Made by a program: the position numbers and the translations under genes
Notes under the pieces: model-generated
The model's input: only the letters and a program-made list of their open reading frames with translations
Told to the model about the DNA's origin: nothing
Database searches by the model: none
From: Enhydrobacter aerosaccus
Lineage (GTDB): Bacteria; Pseudomonadota; Alphaproteobacteria; Reyranellales; Reyranellaceae
Length of the DNA: 34,113 nt
Assembly: GCA_903915535.1 (NCBI GenBank)
Contig: CAIWTJ010000208.1
Location: 1-34,113, forward strand
Direction: 5' to 3'
Part shown: positions 23,259 to 32,440 of the stretch, piece by piece
How the letters are laid out: every line of letters starts with the position of its first letter
How positions within the stretch are numbered: the stretch's first letter is position 1

Positions 23259-23684
23259 TTAATCCTTTGATTTCGGGGGTATTGCGTAGGTCACCGTAGC
23301 GTGGGCAACCGGATCCTTCATGCCGTCGCTCCAGATGGTGAAATCTCCCACCGCCAGCGTCTTGCCGAGCTTCAGCAACCTGCCCTCGCCAATGAGGTCG
23401 ACCGCTTCGGGCTTGCGCATGAAATTGATGTTGAGGTTCGTCGTTACCGCGAGCGCCACAGGGCCGAGCTGGCCCATGACCAAAAGATAAAAGCCGCAGT
23501 CGACCAGCCACATCAGGGTAGGCCCGGAGATCGTGCCGCCGGGGCGCAGGTGTCGCTCGTGCGTCGGCAGGCGCAGCCGGATCGTCGTGTCGTCGAGATG
23601 CTCGATCGAAAGCCCGAGATGGGACGACTGCGGAAAGTTCTCGTCGAGGAACTTCAGAAGCTGTGCTGGCGTCATCGCCGGCAT
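23259..23684 (-). CDS. Hotdog-fold thioesterase (PaaI family)
   Basis: A 141-residue hotdog-fold acyl-CoA thioesterase. The conserved region is H-L-R-P-G-G-T-I-S-G-P-T-L-M-W-L-V-D near residues 46-63, where the Asp of L-V-D-C-G occupies the catalytic position at the start of the long helix, followed by T-N-L-N-I-N-F-M-R-K-P, the typical central strand. PaaI's H-x-G becomes P-G-G here, so substrate preference may differ. The start at 23684 has GGGGAGG five bases before it; an in-frame ATG at 23675 is possible. It diverges from the crotonase gene (33 bases), suggesting a shared role in acyl-CoA metabolism. Confidence 0.85.
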   Translation of the reverse strand: MPAMTPAQLLKFLDENFPQSSHLGLSIEHLDDTTIRLRLPTHERHLRPGGTISGPTLMWLVDCGFYLLVMGQLGPVALAVTTNLNINFMRKPEAVDLIGEGRLLKLGKTLAVGDFTIWSDGMKDPVAHATVTYAIPPKSKD

Positions 23685-23717
23685 GACGTCCTCCCCTTCA
23701 ATCGATACACTGACGCC

Positions 23718-24512
23718 ATGACTGCCGCCCCCAACGAACCCGTCCTGCTGCGCCGCGACGACGGGCCGGTTGCGATCCTGACGCTGAATCGTCCGCACGC
23801 GATGAACGCCCTGTCGGGCGACCTTATAGACGCGCTGCAGGCGGAATTCGACAGGCTCGCCAGCGACAGGTCGATCCGCTGCGTGATCATCGAGGCCTCC
23901 GGCCGGGCCTTCTCGACCGGTCACGATCTGCGCGAAGTCGCCTCCAGCCACGACCGCGCCGTCCATCACGACCTCCTTGTGCGCTGCTCGGCGATGATGC
24001 TTTCGATCAATCGCCTGCCTCAGCCGGTGATCGCCAAGATCCACGCGATCGCGACGGCCGCCGGTTGCCAGCTCGTTGCCGCCTGCGACCTGGCCGTCGC
24101 TTCGACCGAGGCGACGTTCGCCACGTCCGGCATCAACAACGGCCTGTTCTGCGGCACGCCGTCCGTCGCCGTCGGCCGCAATGTCGGCAAGAAGCGTGCG
24201 CTCGACATGCTGTTCACCGGCCAGTTCGTCGATGCAGCCACCGCGCTGCGTGATGGGCTGGTGAGCCGGGTCGTGCCCGCCGACAAACTCGACGCCGAAA
24301 CCCTGAGCCTTGCCCGCCACATCGCAGCGCAGCCGCCGCAGCAGATCGCCAAAGGCAAGGCGATGTTCCACAGGCACATGGAAATGAACCTCGCCGACGC
24401 TTACGCACACGCCACCGACTTCATGGCGGATGCGATGCAGAGCGAAGATGCCCGAGCGGGCATCGACGCCTTCGTCACCAAGAAACCGAAGCCCGATTGG
24501 AAAGGCCGCTGA
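23718..24512 (+). CDS. Enoyl-CoA hydratase/isomerase family protein, ECHDC3-like
   Basis: A 264-residue crotonase-fold protein. Oxyanion-hole segments are visible: A-F-S-T-G-H-D-L-R-E at residues 65-74 and I-A-T-A-A-G-C-Q-L-V-A at 111-121. These, with N-G-L-F-C-G-T-P-S-V-A-V and L-D-M-L-F-T-G, closely follow vertebrate ECHDC3 and its bacterial relatives. Both acid residues of classic hydratase are replaced: the Glu of GGGCE is Gln118 and the Glu of PEI is Gly138. Ordinary enoyl-CoA hydration is therefore unlikely. The start at 23718 is a normal ATG with no clear Shine-Dalgarno. It overlaps the next gene by 16 bases and diverges from a thioesterase. Confidence 0.87.
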   Translation: MTAAPNEPVLLRRDDGPVAILTLNRPHAMNALSGDLIDALQAEFDRLASDRSIRCVIIEASGRAFSTGHDLREVASSHDRAVHHDLLVRCSAMMLSINRLPQPVIAKIHAIATAAGCQLVAACDLAVASTEATFATSGINNGLFCGTPSVAVGRNVGKKRALDMLFTGQFVDAATALRDGLVSRVVPADKLDAETLSLARHIAAQPPQQIAKGKAMFHRHMEMNLADAYAHATDFMADAMQSEDARAGIDAFVTKKPKPDWKGR

Positions 24513-25720
24513 AGACTCTCGCCCTTCTCGCGGCCCTCTGCAGCGCCGTTTCCGCCCTCCTCTTTGCCGCGCCTGCGTCTGCCGCCGACTGCGCGGGAAG
24601 GCCGACTGCGCTCGACGCGGCGATCTGCGACAACGCGGAGCTGCGTCAGCTCGACTCCTCCATCACCGCCCTGATCGCGCGCCTCTACCAGTCACTCAAC
24701 GTCAACAACGGACGCGAGTACGCCACCATCGTGGCCGACCAGCTGCGCTGGCGCGAAGCCTTGTGGCGCCAGTGCGTGCCGCTCTCCGTCGGCTGCTTGC
24801 TACCCCGATTCAAGGCGCGCCTCGACTACCTGAAGCCCGAGCCGATGGTGCTGGCCGGCGAGATGTATCTCAAGACGGGAATCAGGATCGGCGGTGTGCC
24901 ACTCAATCTGAGCCTGCTGAAGGATCCCGGCGTCTACCTTGGCGAGACGCGGATCGCCGCGCCCGCCGAAAGAATCGATGTAGCCGAGCGATACACCGAT
25001 TCTGCCGTCGACGCGCTGGCGTTCATCGCGAATCGTGGCGGCAACGGCGCGGACTGCTCCCAATTCCCGGTCTACATCGCCGCCGTCCGGCCCGACGAGC
25101 CGCCGGAAGTGCTGACCATTCCCAATATGCTGGGCAGCGCCAAGGGCCAGCAGTCCTGCATCGACCGCATCGTGCGCCTGCCGGATGGACTTCTGTTCGA
25201 AATCGGCGCTTGGCCCTGGGTCGAGGGCCGGACCTATGTCTGGAAACCAAAGGGCGGACTCTTCCTTCGGTCGACGACCCGCTTCGCGCCGAAGGCGGGC
25301 ACGCGCATGCGCGAGTTGTTTGCCCCCGGCAACACGAGCGGCTGGCTGAACAACGAGCAGTTCTACGAGGCGTTGCGCAGGGCGACGACGGCGCTCGAGC
25401 TCAACTTCGCCAGTGCCACGGAGGCATTCTGGTTCTCCTGGAATGCGCCTTATCGCTCGGGCGACTATGCCGTGATCGAGACCTGCTCCCAGGACGAATG
25501 CACCGGCGACTTCGTGGCCAAGGCCGTCTACGAGCAGCGCACGGACAAGGTCTTCATAGCCTTCTCCACGGCCTCCTCCCCTCCCGAGTGCCGGGCCGCA
25601 AACGGACAGTATCCCTACGACGCGGCGCTGCGCGGCGTGCAGTTCTTCCCGCCGCGCGTCCGCTGGCAGCCGGAAGCGCTATCCGTGCTCAAGAAGCTGT
25701 ACTGCCCCGCCCTTCGTTGA
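24497..25720 (+). CDS. Secreted hypothetical protein with LprI-like (DUF1311) N-terminal domain
   Basis: A 407-residue protein. Residues 1-29 form a Sec signal peptide ending F-A-A-P-A-S-A|A-D-C. Residues 30-110 resemble the LprI-type DUF1311 domain: D-C-A-G-R-P-T-A-L-D-A-A-I-C-D-N-A-E-L, a long helix, then Q-L-R-W-R-E-A-L-W-R-Q-C and S-V-G-C-L-L, giving four Cys for two disulphides. The remaining ~290 residues are of no family I recognise and contain further Cys pairs (D-C-S-Q, S-C-I-D, C-S-Q-D-E-C). The start is probably TTG at 24497, overlapping the crotonase gene; a CTG at 24509 is possible. LprI domains inhibit lysozyme in mycobacteria; that role here is only a suggestion. Confidence 0.75.
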   Translation: MERPLKTLALLAALCSAVSALLFAAPASAADCAGRPTALDAAICDNAELRQLDSSITALIARLYQSLNVNNGREYATIVADQLRWREALWRQCVPLSVGCLLPRFKARLDYLKPEPMVLAGEMYLKTGIRIGGVPLNLSLLKDPGVYLGETRIAAPAERIDVAERYTDSAVDALAFIANRGGNGADCSQFPVYIAAVRPDEPPEVLTIPNMLGSAKGQQSCIDRIVRLPDGLLFEIGAWPWVEGRTYVWKPKGGLFLRSTTRFAPKAGTRMRELFAPGNTSGWLNNEQFYEALRRATTALELNFASATEAFWFSWNAPYRSGDYAVIETCSQDECTGDFVAKAVYEQRTDKVFIAFSTASSPPECRAANGQYPYDAALRGVQFFPPRVRWQPEALSVLKKLYCPALR

Positions 25721-25759
25721 CGGTGCCATTCGAGCGTGCGCAGCGTGTCTAGCGCGCGC

Positions 25760-26521
25760 CTACTGGCACCACTCCGTGGCGCCTTTCTTGCGGATCTGCC
25801 GCTGCAACGCTGCGAAGTAGTACTGGCCGTGCGTCGGCTCCGCACGGACCTTCCGCATGCGCTCCTTCGCCTTGTCGATCACGTATTGCTCGATCGCCAC
25901 CGGCTCCTCGCCCATCTGGCGCGCGAGCAGCTCGAGTTCGCACGCACGCTCCATCATGTAGAGCTTGCGGAAGGCGCCCGGCACGGTGGCGGCGATCGAC
26001 AGCAGGCCGTGGTTGAGCAGGACGATGTGATCGCCTTTCTGGCAACTCACGCCGAGCGAATCGCACTCTTCCTGCGTCGTCGGCACGCCGTACTCGTGAT
26101 AGACAAGGTCGTCATACACGGCGAGCGCGTCCTGGCTGATCGGGCGAATGCCGTTGCGGATCAACGACACGGCGCCACCGGCGCGGGTGTGCGTGTGCAT
26201 CGCGCAGTTCACATCGGGGCGTGCCTTGTAGATGCCGCTGTGGATGGTGAAGCCCGCGGCGTTGAAGCGGCCCTGCTTGCCGTAGATCTTTCCGTCGAGG
26301 TCCATCTTGATCAGGCTCGACGCCGTGATCTCGTCGAAGTTCTCTTCGTAGTGATTGATCAGGAAGCAGTTCGGCTCGCCGGGGACGCGCACCGACATGT
26401 GGGTGTCGAGCAGATCCGTCCAACCGAGATGATCGCAAATGCGATAGAGAGCTGCGAGATCGCAGCGCGCCTTCCATTCGGCTTCGGTAACCCCGAGGCC
26501 GTTCTGCATCATTGTGTCCAT
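25760..26521 (-). CDS. Class II aldolase/adducin family protein
   Basis: A 253-residue protein with the fuculose-aldolase/adducin fold. The zinc-type ligands are His109 and His111 in M-H-T-H-T and His171 in L-L-N-H-G-L-L. The position of the usual catalytic Glu is occupied by the F-T-I-H-S-G-I-Y segment near residue 91-98, a pattern of the adducin-like branch, so true aldolase activity is not assured; decarboxylase or epimerase roles also occur in the family. Start 26521 follows AAGGAG at six bases; an in-frame extension reaches 26647 without support. It diverges from the flavin monooxygenase and likely acts on the same compound. Confidence 0.87.
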   Translation of the reverse strand: MDTMMQNGLGVTEAEWKARCDLAALYRICDHLGWTDLLDTHMSVRVPGEPNCFLINHYEENFDEITASSLIKMDLDGKIYGKQGRFNAAGFTIHSGIYKARPDVNCAMHTHTRAGGAVSLIRNGIRPISQDALAVYDDLVYHEYGVPTTQEECDSLGVSCQKGDHIVLLNHGLLSIAATVPGAFRKLYMMERACELELLARQMGEEPVAIEQYVIDKAKERMRKVRAEPTHGQYYFAALQRQIRKKGATEWCQ

Positions 26522-26658
26522 GATCCGCTCCTTACGCCGCAACGCCAAAAACCGGGCAAATTGTAGGACAAGTCCGCCTCCGGCGCGATAGGATCGTGCC
26601 GCCCGCATCGGCACAGTATTTGCGTTCCCCTTTTCCCAGTCGGGCAATGGAGTAATTC

Positions 26659-27975
26659 GTGAAGGCTAAGCCGTTTCATCTCGCGTGGTTTTTGCAAGGC
26701 TCCAGTGCACAGGCGTGGGGACACGCCTGGACCGGTCATATCGGCGAAACCTGGGCGCAGCCGGAGCTCTTCCTGAACATGGCGCGCTCGCTGGAGCGCG
26801 CCTGCTTCGACTATGTATTGCTCGAGGACTCGTCGTATGTCGGCGAGAGCTTCAACGGTTCGACCGAAATCTATCTCAAGAACGCGATCGCCGTGCCGCG
26901 CCAGGATCCGTCCGTCGTCGCCGCGCTGATGACGCAGGTGACCTCGCGTATCGGCATCGTGCCGACTTTCGGCACCTACGCCTACCACCCCTATCTGCTG
27001 TCGCGTCTCATGGCGACGCTCGACCAGGTGTCGCAAGGCCGCGCCGGCTGGAATGCCGTCACCGGCAGCTCGGACTTCGCGGCGATGAACTTCGGCATGC
27101 AGGGCATGCCCGACCACGACCTGCGTTACGACATGGCCGACGAGTACATGGAAGTGTGCAAGGGCCTGTGGAACTCGTGGGAGCCCGGCGCGATCATCGC
27201 CGACCGCAAGAGCGGCATCCTGGTCGACCACACCAAGGTCAAGCCGGTGAACTACCAGGGCAAGTTCTACAGCACGCGCGGGCCGCTCAACTCCGGCCCC
27301 GCGCCGCAGGGCCAGCCGGTGATCGCGCAGGCCGGCGGCTCGCCGCGCGGCCGCAAGTTCGCCGCCGCCCATGCCGACACCATCGTCGCGCATGTGAAGG
27401 GCACCGAAGGCATGAAGGCCTACCGCGACGACGTGCGCAAGCACATGGCAGCCCAAGGCCGCAATCCCGACGACTGCAAGGTGCTGTTCCTCGTCAATCC
27501 GATCCTTGGCGAAACGATGGAGGATGCGCAGGAGCGCCGCCGCCGGCAGATGCAGCACGCACGCGAGCACATCGAGGAGCGCATGGCGCATTTCGGCAAG
27601 GTGACCAACATCGACTTCGGCAAGTTCGACGTCGACAAGCCCCTGCCCGATCACGTCACGACCAACGGCCACCAGCAGAACCTCGAGCAGTACCGCCAGA
27701 TCGCGAAGGGCCGCTCGATCCGCGAGACCATGGCGGGCTTCACCAACGTCGATCTCTCGGTCCAGCTCTGCGGCACGCCCGACGCTGTCGCCGCGCAGAT
27801 GGAAGAGACCATGCAGGAGGTGGGCGGCGACGGCTTCCTTTTCTCGATGGCCAACGTGAACCGCCGCACCCTGGCCGAGATCGAGGACGGGCTGGTGCCC
27901 GCGCTGCAGGATCGCGGCCTGGTGCGCAAGGCGTACGAGCATAAGCATTTCCGCGACAATCTTCTGGCGTACTAA
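26659..27975 (+). CDS. LLM class flavin monooxygenase, NtaA/SnaA/DszA type
   Basis: A 438-residue TIM-barrel enzyme of the reduced-flavin-dependent monooxygenase branch that includes nitrilotriacetate monooxygenase (NtaA), EDTA monooxygenase and dibenzothiophene sulfone monooxygenase. Typical are the tryptophan-rich start, I-E/E-D-S-S-Y region near 56, G-I-V-P-T-F-G-T-Y near 98-106, V-S-Q-G-R-A-G-W-N-A-V-T-G-S at 124-137, and Q-A-G-G-S-P-R-G near 223. The start is GTG at 26659 with GGAG seven bases upstream. It would need FMNH2 from a flavin reductase that is not in the window. It leads a probable five-gene operon with an ABC importer. Confidence 0.9.
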   Translation: MKAKPFHLAWFLQGSSAQAWGHAWTGHIGETWAQPELFLNMARSLERACFDYVLLEDSSYVGESFNGSTEIYLKNAIAVPRQDPSVVAALMTQVTSRIGIVPTFGTYAYHPYLLSRLMATLDQVSQGRAGWNAVTGSSDFAAMNFGMQGMPDHDLRYDMADEYMEVCKGLWNSWEPGAIIADRKSGILVDHTKVKPVNYQGKFYSTRGPLNSGPAPQGQPVIAQAGGSPRGRKFAAAHADTIVAHVKGTEGMKAYRDDVRKHMAAQGRNPDDCKVLFLVNPILGETMEDAQERRRRQMQHAREHIEERMAHFGKVTNIDFGKFDVDKPLPDHVTTNGHQQNLEQYRQIAKGRSIRETMAGFTNVDLSVQLCGTPDAVAAQMEETMQEVGGDGFLFSMANVNRRTLAEIEDGLVPALQDRGLVRKAYEHKHFRDNLLAY

Positions 27976-27999
27976 CTCGGGAAAAAATCAGGGGGCTTC

Positions 28000-29105
28000 A
28001 TGGGCAAGAAGAACTTCACGACGTTCGGCCGCCGCACCGCGCTCGGCCTCATCGGCACCGGCCTCTCCGCGCCGTTCGTCCTGCGCGACGGCTGGGGCCA
28101 GACCATGCCGGAACTCACCAAGATCCCCGACAGCCTCAAGGGCGAAGGCGAACTGCGCATCGCCACCTTCGGCGGCACGATGCAGGAGACCCAGCAGAAG
28201 GCGTACTTCGCGCCGTTCGAGCAGGCCACCGGCATCAAGGTAAAGCCGTTCGCCGGCTCCGACCCGACCAAGATCAAGGCGATGGTCGAGACCAAGAACA
28301 TCGAGTGGGACCTGGCGCAGCTCAGCCGCGGCTCGATCATGAATCTGATGAAGACCGGCGATTACTTCGAGAAGATCGACTACTCGCTGGTCGATGACGG
28401 CGTCGACAAGGCCTACCGCTTCGAATACGGCCTCGAGATGCTGGTGTGGGCGCAGGTCATCGGCTACCGCTCCGACCTGACCAAGGGCGTCGCGCCAAAC
28501 GGCTGGGCCGATTTCTGGGACACCAAGAAATTCCCCGGCGACCGCGCCATGGTCGGCACCGGCAACGGCGGCTGGCCCGAACTCGAGTTCGCGCTGATGG
28601 CCGCCGGCGTGCCGGCGGACAAGCTCTATCCGATCGACATCGACAAGGCCTTTGCGAGTTACGACAAGATCAAGAAGGACATCGTGAAGTGGTGGGACAC
28701 CGGCGCCATGCCGGTCCAGCTGCTGACCGATCGCGAAGTGACGATGACCAGTGTGTGGAACGGCCGCATGGCTGCCCTCCAGGCCGCTGGCGTCCCGGCG
28801 CAGATCAGCTGGAACCAGGGCCTGCTGAAGCGCGACGCCTGGGGTATCCCGAAGGGCGCCAAGAACGCGACGAATGCGCAAAAGTTCGTCGCCTACTCGA
28901 CGATGGCGATCCCGCAGGCGCGCGTCTCGCTCGGCATCCCCTACGGCTCGGTCAACAACGGCTCGAACGAGTTCATTCCGGAAGAGCGGCTGAAGGTCCT
29001 GCCGAGCGCCCCCGCGATCAAGGCGCAGCTGGTGAACTACAATTACGACTGGTGGATCGAGAACCGCGCCACCGTCATCACCCGCTTCAACAAATGGCTC
29101 CTGGG

Positions 29106-29109
<4 letters not shown>
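28000..29109 (+). CDS. PotD-like extracellular solute-binding protein, Tat-exported
   Basis: A 369-residue type 2 binding protein of the spermidine/putrescine group. The N-terminus F-G-R-R-T-A-L-G-L-I-G has a twin-arginine pair ahead of a short hydrophobic core, so Tat export is likely, with cleavage around W-G-Q|T-M. The mature part has L-R-I-A-T-F-G-G-T-M-Q-E near residue 48, F-E-Q-A-T-G-I-K-V near 70, E-W-D-L-A-Q-L near 100, and N-G-W-A-D-F-W-D near 167, all usual for PotD/PotF relatives. It starts 24 bases after the monooxygenase with GGGGG upstream, and overlaps the ATPase gene. The ligand is not fixed. Confidence 0.9.
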
Positions 29110-30201
<1,092 letters not shown>

Positions 30202-30209
<8 letters not shown>

Positions 30210-31062
30210 CGTGACGTCATCGCCGCGCCTGACCTCGAAGCAGGTCGTGCCGATGCTGCTGGTGGCGCCGCTCGTTCTCTACATGATCGTGCTTTACGCC
30301 CTGCCGGTCGTGACGATGCTGTTGCGCAGCTTCAACGATCCGACCTGGTCGCTGGTCCACTATCGCGAGCTGATGGACGACTCGGTGTTCTTCAACACGC
30401 TGGTCAACACGCTCTACACCGCCTTCATCGTCACCCTGGGCACGCTGGTCCTGGGATATCCGGTCGCCGTCGCGCTGGTGCGCGCGAAGAAGTGGGCGCC
30501 GCTGATCATCGTCATCATCCTGCTGCCCTTCTGGACCAGCGTGCTGGTGCGCAGCTACGCCTGGATGGTGCTGCTGGGCCGTCACGGTCTGATAAACGAG
30601 GCGCTGATGGCGGCGGGCCTGATCGACCGGCCGTTGCGCATCCTGAACACGGCGCTGGCCGTCTACATCGGCATGATCCACATCCTGCTGCCCTACATGA
30701 TCCTGCCGATCGCCAATGCGCTCCGGCAGATCGATCCGTCGCTGGCACGCGCGGCGTCCGGTCTCGGCTCGCCGCCGTGGCGGACGTTCCTGCAGGTGAC
30801 GCTGCCGCTTTCCATCCCGGGCGTCGCCGCCGGCGGCCTCCTGGTCTTCGTCCTCTCGCTGGGCTTCTACATCACGCCCGCCATGCTGGGCGGTCCGCGC
30901 GACATCACGCTCTCGATGCTGATCGCCAACCAGGTCGACCAGCTCAACTGGGCCTACGCCGCCTGCCTGTCGGGTGTGTTGCTCGCGACGGCGCTGGTGA
31001 TCATCGCGGCCTGCCGGCGCCTGCCGGGCATCGGCAATGCGTTCAAGATGAGCGCGCGATGA
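30202..31062 (+). CDS. ABC transporter permease, PotB-like
   Basis: A 286-residue inner-membrane permease with about six hydrophobic helices (first at residues 17-42). The EAA-type coupling loop is A-R-A-A-S-G-L-G-S-P-P-W-R-T-F near 182-196, followed by V-T-L-P-L-S-I-P-G-V. The late F-Y-I-T-P-A-M-L-G-G-P segment is characteristic of PotB/PotH. The start is TTG at 30202, overlapping the ATPase stop by eight bases; GTG at 30211 is the alternative and would remove three residues. It overlaps the next permease (ATGA). Confidence 0.92.
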
Positions 31063-31862
31063 AGTCCATCCTGCCCTCGAGTGTGGTCGGACTCATCCTG
31101 ATCTTCCTGGCCTTCCCGATCATCGTCGTGGCAGCCGTGTCGTTCTCGTCGGCGAACTACCTCACGTTCCCGCCGCCCGCGCTCAGCCTCAAATGGTATC
31201 GCGTCTATTTCGGCGCCGAGAACTGGCTGAACCCGACCTGGCTCAGCCTCTGGGTAGCCGCCGCCGTCGTCGTGCTCTCGACGCTGCTGGGCACGCTCGC
31301 GGCGCTGGGCATCGCGCGGCTGCCGCGGCCGCTGCGCATCCTCGTGTCGGGGCTGATCCTCTCGCCGCTGATCGTGCCGGTGATCGTGGTGGCCATCGGC
31401 GTCTACTACGCCTTCTCGAGGTATGGGCTGGTCGGCAAGCCGATCGCGCTGGTCCTCGCCCACACCAGCCTTGCGGTGCCGTTCGTCGTCACCAGCGTGA
31501 CGGCCACGCTCGCGGGCATCGACCCGCGCCTCGAACAGGCGGCACTCAGCCTCGGCGCCACGCCGCGCGGCACGTTCTTCCAGATAACGTTGCCGCTGAT
31601 CCAGCCCGGCGTGATCGTGGGCGCGCTGTTCGCCTTCATCACCTCGTTCGACGAGCTGATCGTATCGCTCTTCCTGTCGGGCCAGGGCGCGGTCACGCTG
31701 CCGCGCCGCATGTGGGAAGACCTGCGCTACGCGATCGATCCCACGATCGCCGCCGTCTCGACGCTGACGATCGTGCTGACCGCCGTCCTGCTCGGCGCCG
31801 CGCACTGGCTGCGCAAGCGCTCCGAGCAGAACCGCACGCTGGTTACTTCTTCAGCGCCTTGA
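31059..31862 (+). CDS. ABC transporter permease, PotC-like
   Basis: A 267-residue inner-membrane permease, second of the heterodimer, with about six helices. The coupling loop is E-Q-A-A-L-S-L-G-A-T-P-R-G-T-F near 167-181, then I-T-L-P-L-I-Q-P-G-V-I-V-G-A-L-F-A-F and S-F-D-E-L-I-V-S-L-F-L, the standard PotC/PotI segment. The ATG at 31059 overlaps the PotB-like stop. It ends the importer operon, and its last 20 bases overlap the end of the convergent peroxiredoxin gene. Confidence 0.92.
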   Translation: MKSILPSSVVGLILIFLAFPIIVVAAVSFSSANYLTFPPPALSLKWYRVYFGAENWLNPTWLSLWVAAAVVVLSTLLGTLAALGIARLPRPLRILVSGLILSPLIVPVIVVAIGVYYAFSRYGLVGKPIALVLAHTSLAVPFVVTSVTATLAGIDPRLEQAALSLGATPRGTFFQITLPLIQPGVIVGALFAFITSFDELIVSLFLSGQGAVTLPRRMWEDLRYAIDPTIAAVSTLTIVLTAVLLGAAHWLRKRSEQNRTLVTSSAP

Positions 31863-32379
31863 CGGCCGCCAGCGTGTTCTCGACGTGCTTGTCGGGATTG
31901 CGGTCGGCATAGGCGTAGACGATCTTGCCCTCGCTGCTGATCACGTAGGAGATCCGGTCGGAGATGCCGACCGAGCCCACGCGGATCAGCGCGGAGTCGT
32001 AGGCCTTGATCACCGTGAGATCGGGATCGGCGGCGACGGGGAACTTCGAGCCGCACTCCTGCAGCGAGAACTTGTGCAGCGTGTCGATATTGTCGGCCGA
32101 CATGCCGATCAGGGTCGCGCCCGCTTCCTTGTAGCTGGCCGCCGCCTCGGCGAACTCGTGCGCCTCGGCGGTGCAGCCGGTGGTGAAGGCCTTGGGGAAG
32201 AAATAGAGCACGACCGGGCCCTTCTTCAGCGCGTCGGCGAGCTTGAAGGTCGACTCCTCGCCCCCCAGCGCGACCTTGGCCGTGAAATCGGGCGCGGCGT
32301 CGCCGGGCTTGAGCGCCGCGAAGGATGGTGTCGCGAAGACCGAGCCGAGCAGGAGAGCGAGAATGGCCGTGCGCTTCAT
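31843..32379 (-). CDS. Secreted peroxiredoxin (AhpC/TSA, BCP-like)
   Basis: A 178-residue thiol peroxidase. Residues 1-21 are a Sec signal peptide (MKRTAILALLLGSVFATPSF-A). The peroxidatic Cys69 lies in F-F-P-K-A-F-T-T-G-C-T, the P-x3-T-x2-C motif of peroxiredoxins, and Cys109 in L-Q-E-C-G-S could be the resolving partner. The opening L-K-P-G-D-A-A-P-D-F is the usual first strand. It likely reduces hydroperoxides in the periplasm, but its electron donor is not apparent. The start at 32379 has GGAG six bases upstream; the frame opens at 32412. It lies 61 bases after the Old Yellow Enzyme gene, same strand. Confidence 0.9.
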   Translation of the reverse strand: MKRTAILALLLGSVFATPSFAALKPGDAAPDFTAKVALGGEESTFKLADALKKGPVVLYFFPKAFTTGCTAEAHEFAEAAASYKEAGATLIGMSADNIDTLHKFSLQECGSKFPVAADPDLTVIKAYDSALIRVGSVGISDRISYVISSEGKIVYAYADRNPDKHVENTLAAVKALKK

Positions 32380-32440
32380 GGGGATCTCCGCCAATGGGAT
32401 GTGAGGCGGCAATCATAGCGGCGATGGGCCGGGACGCCCG

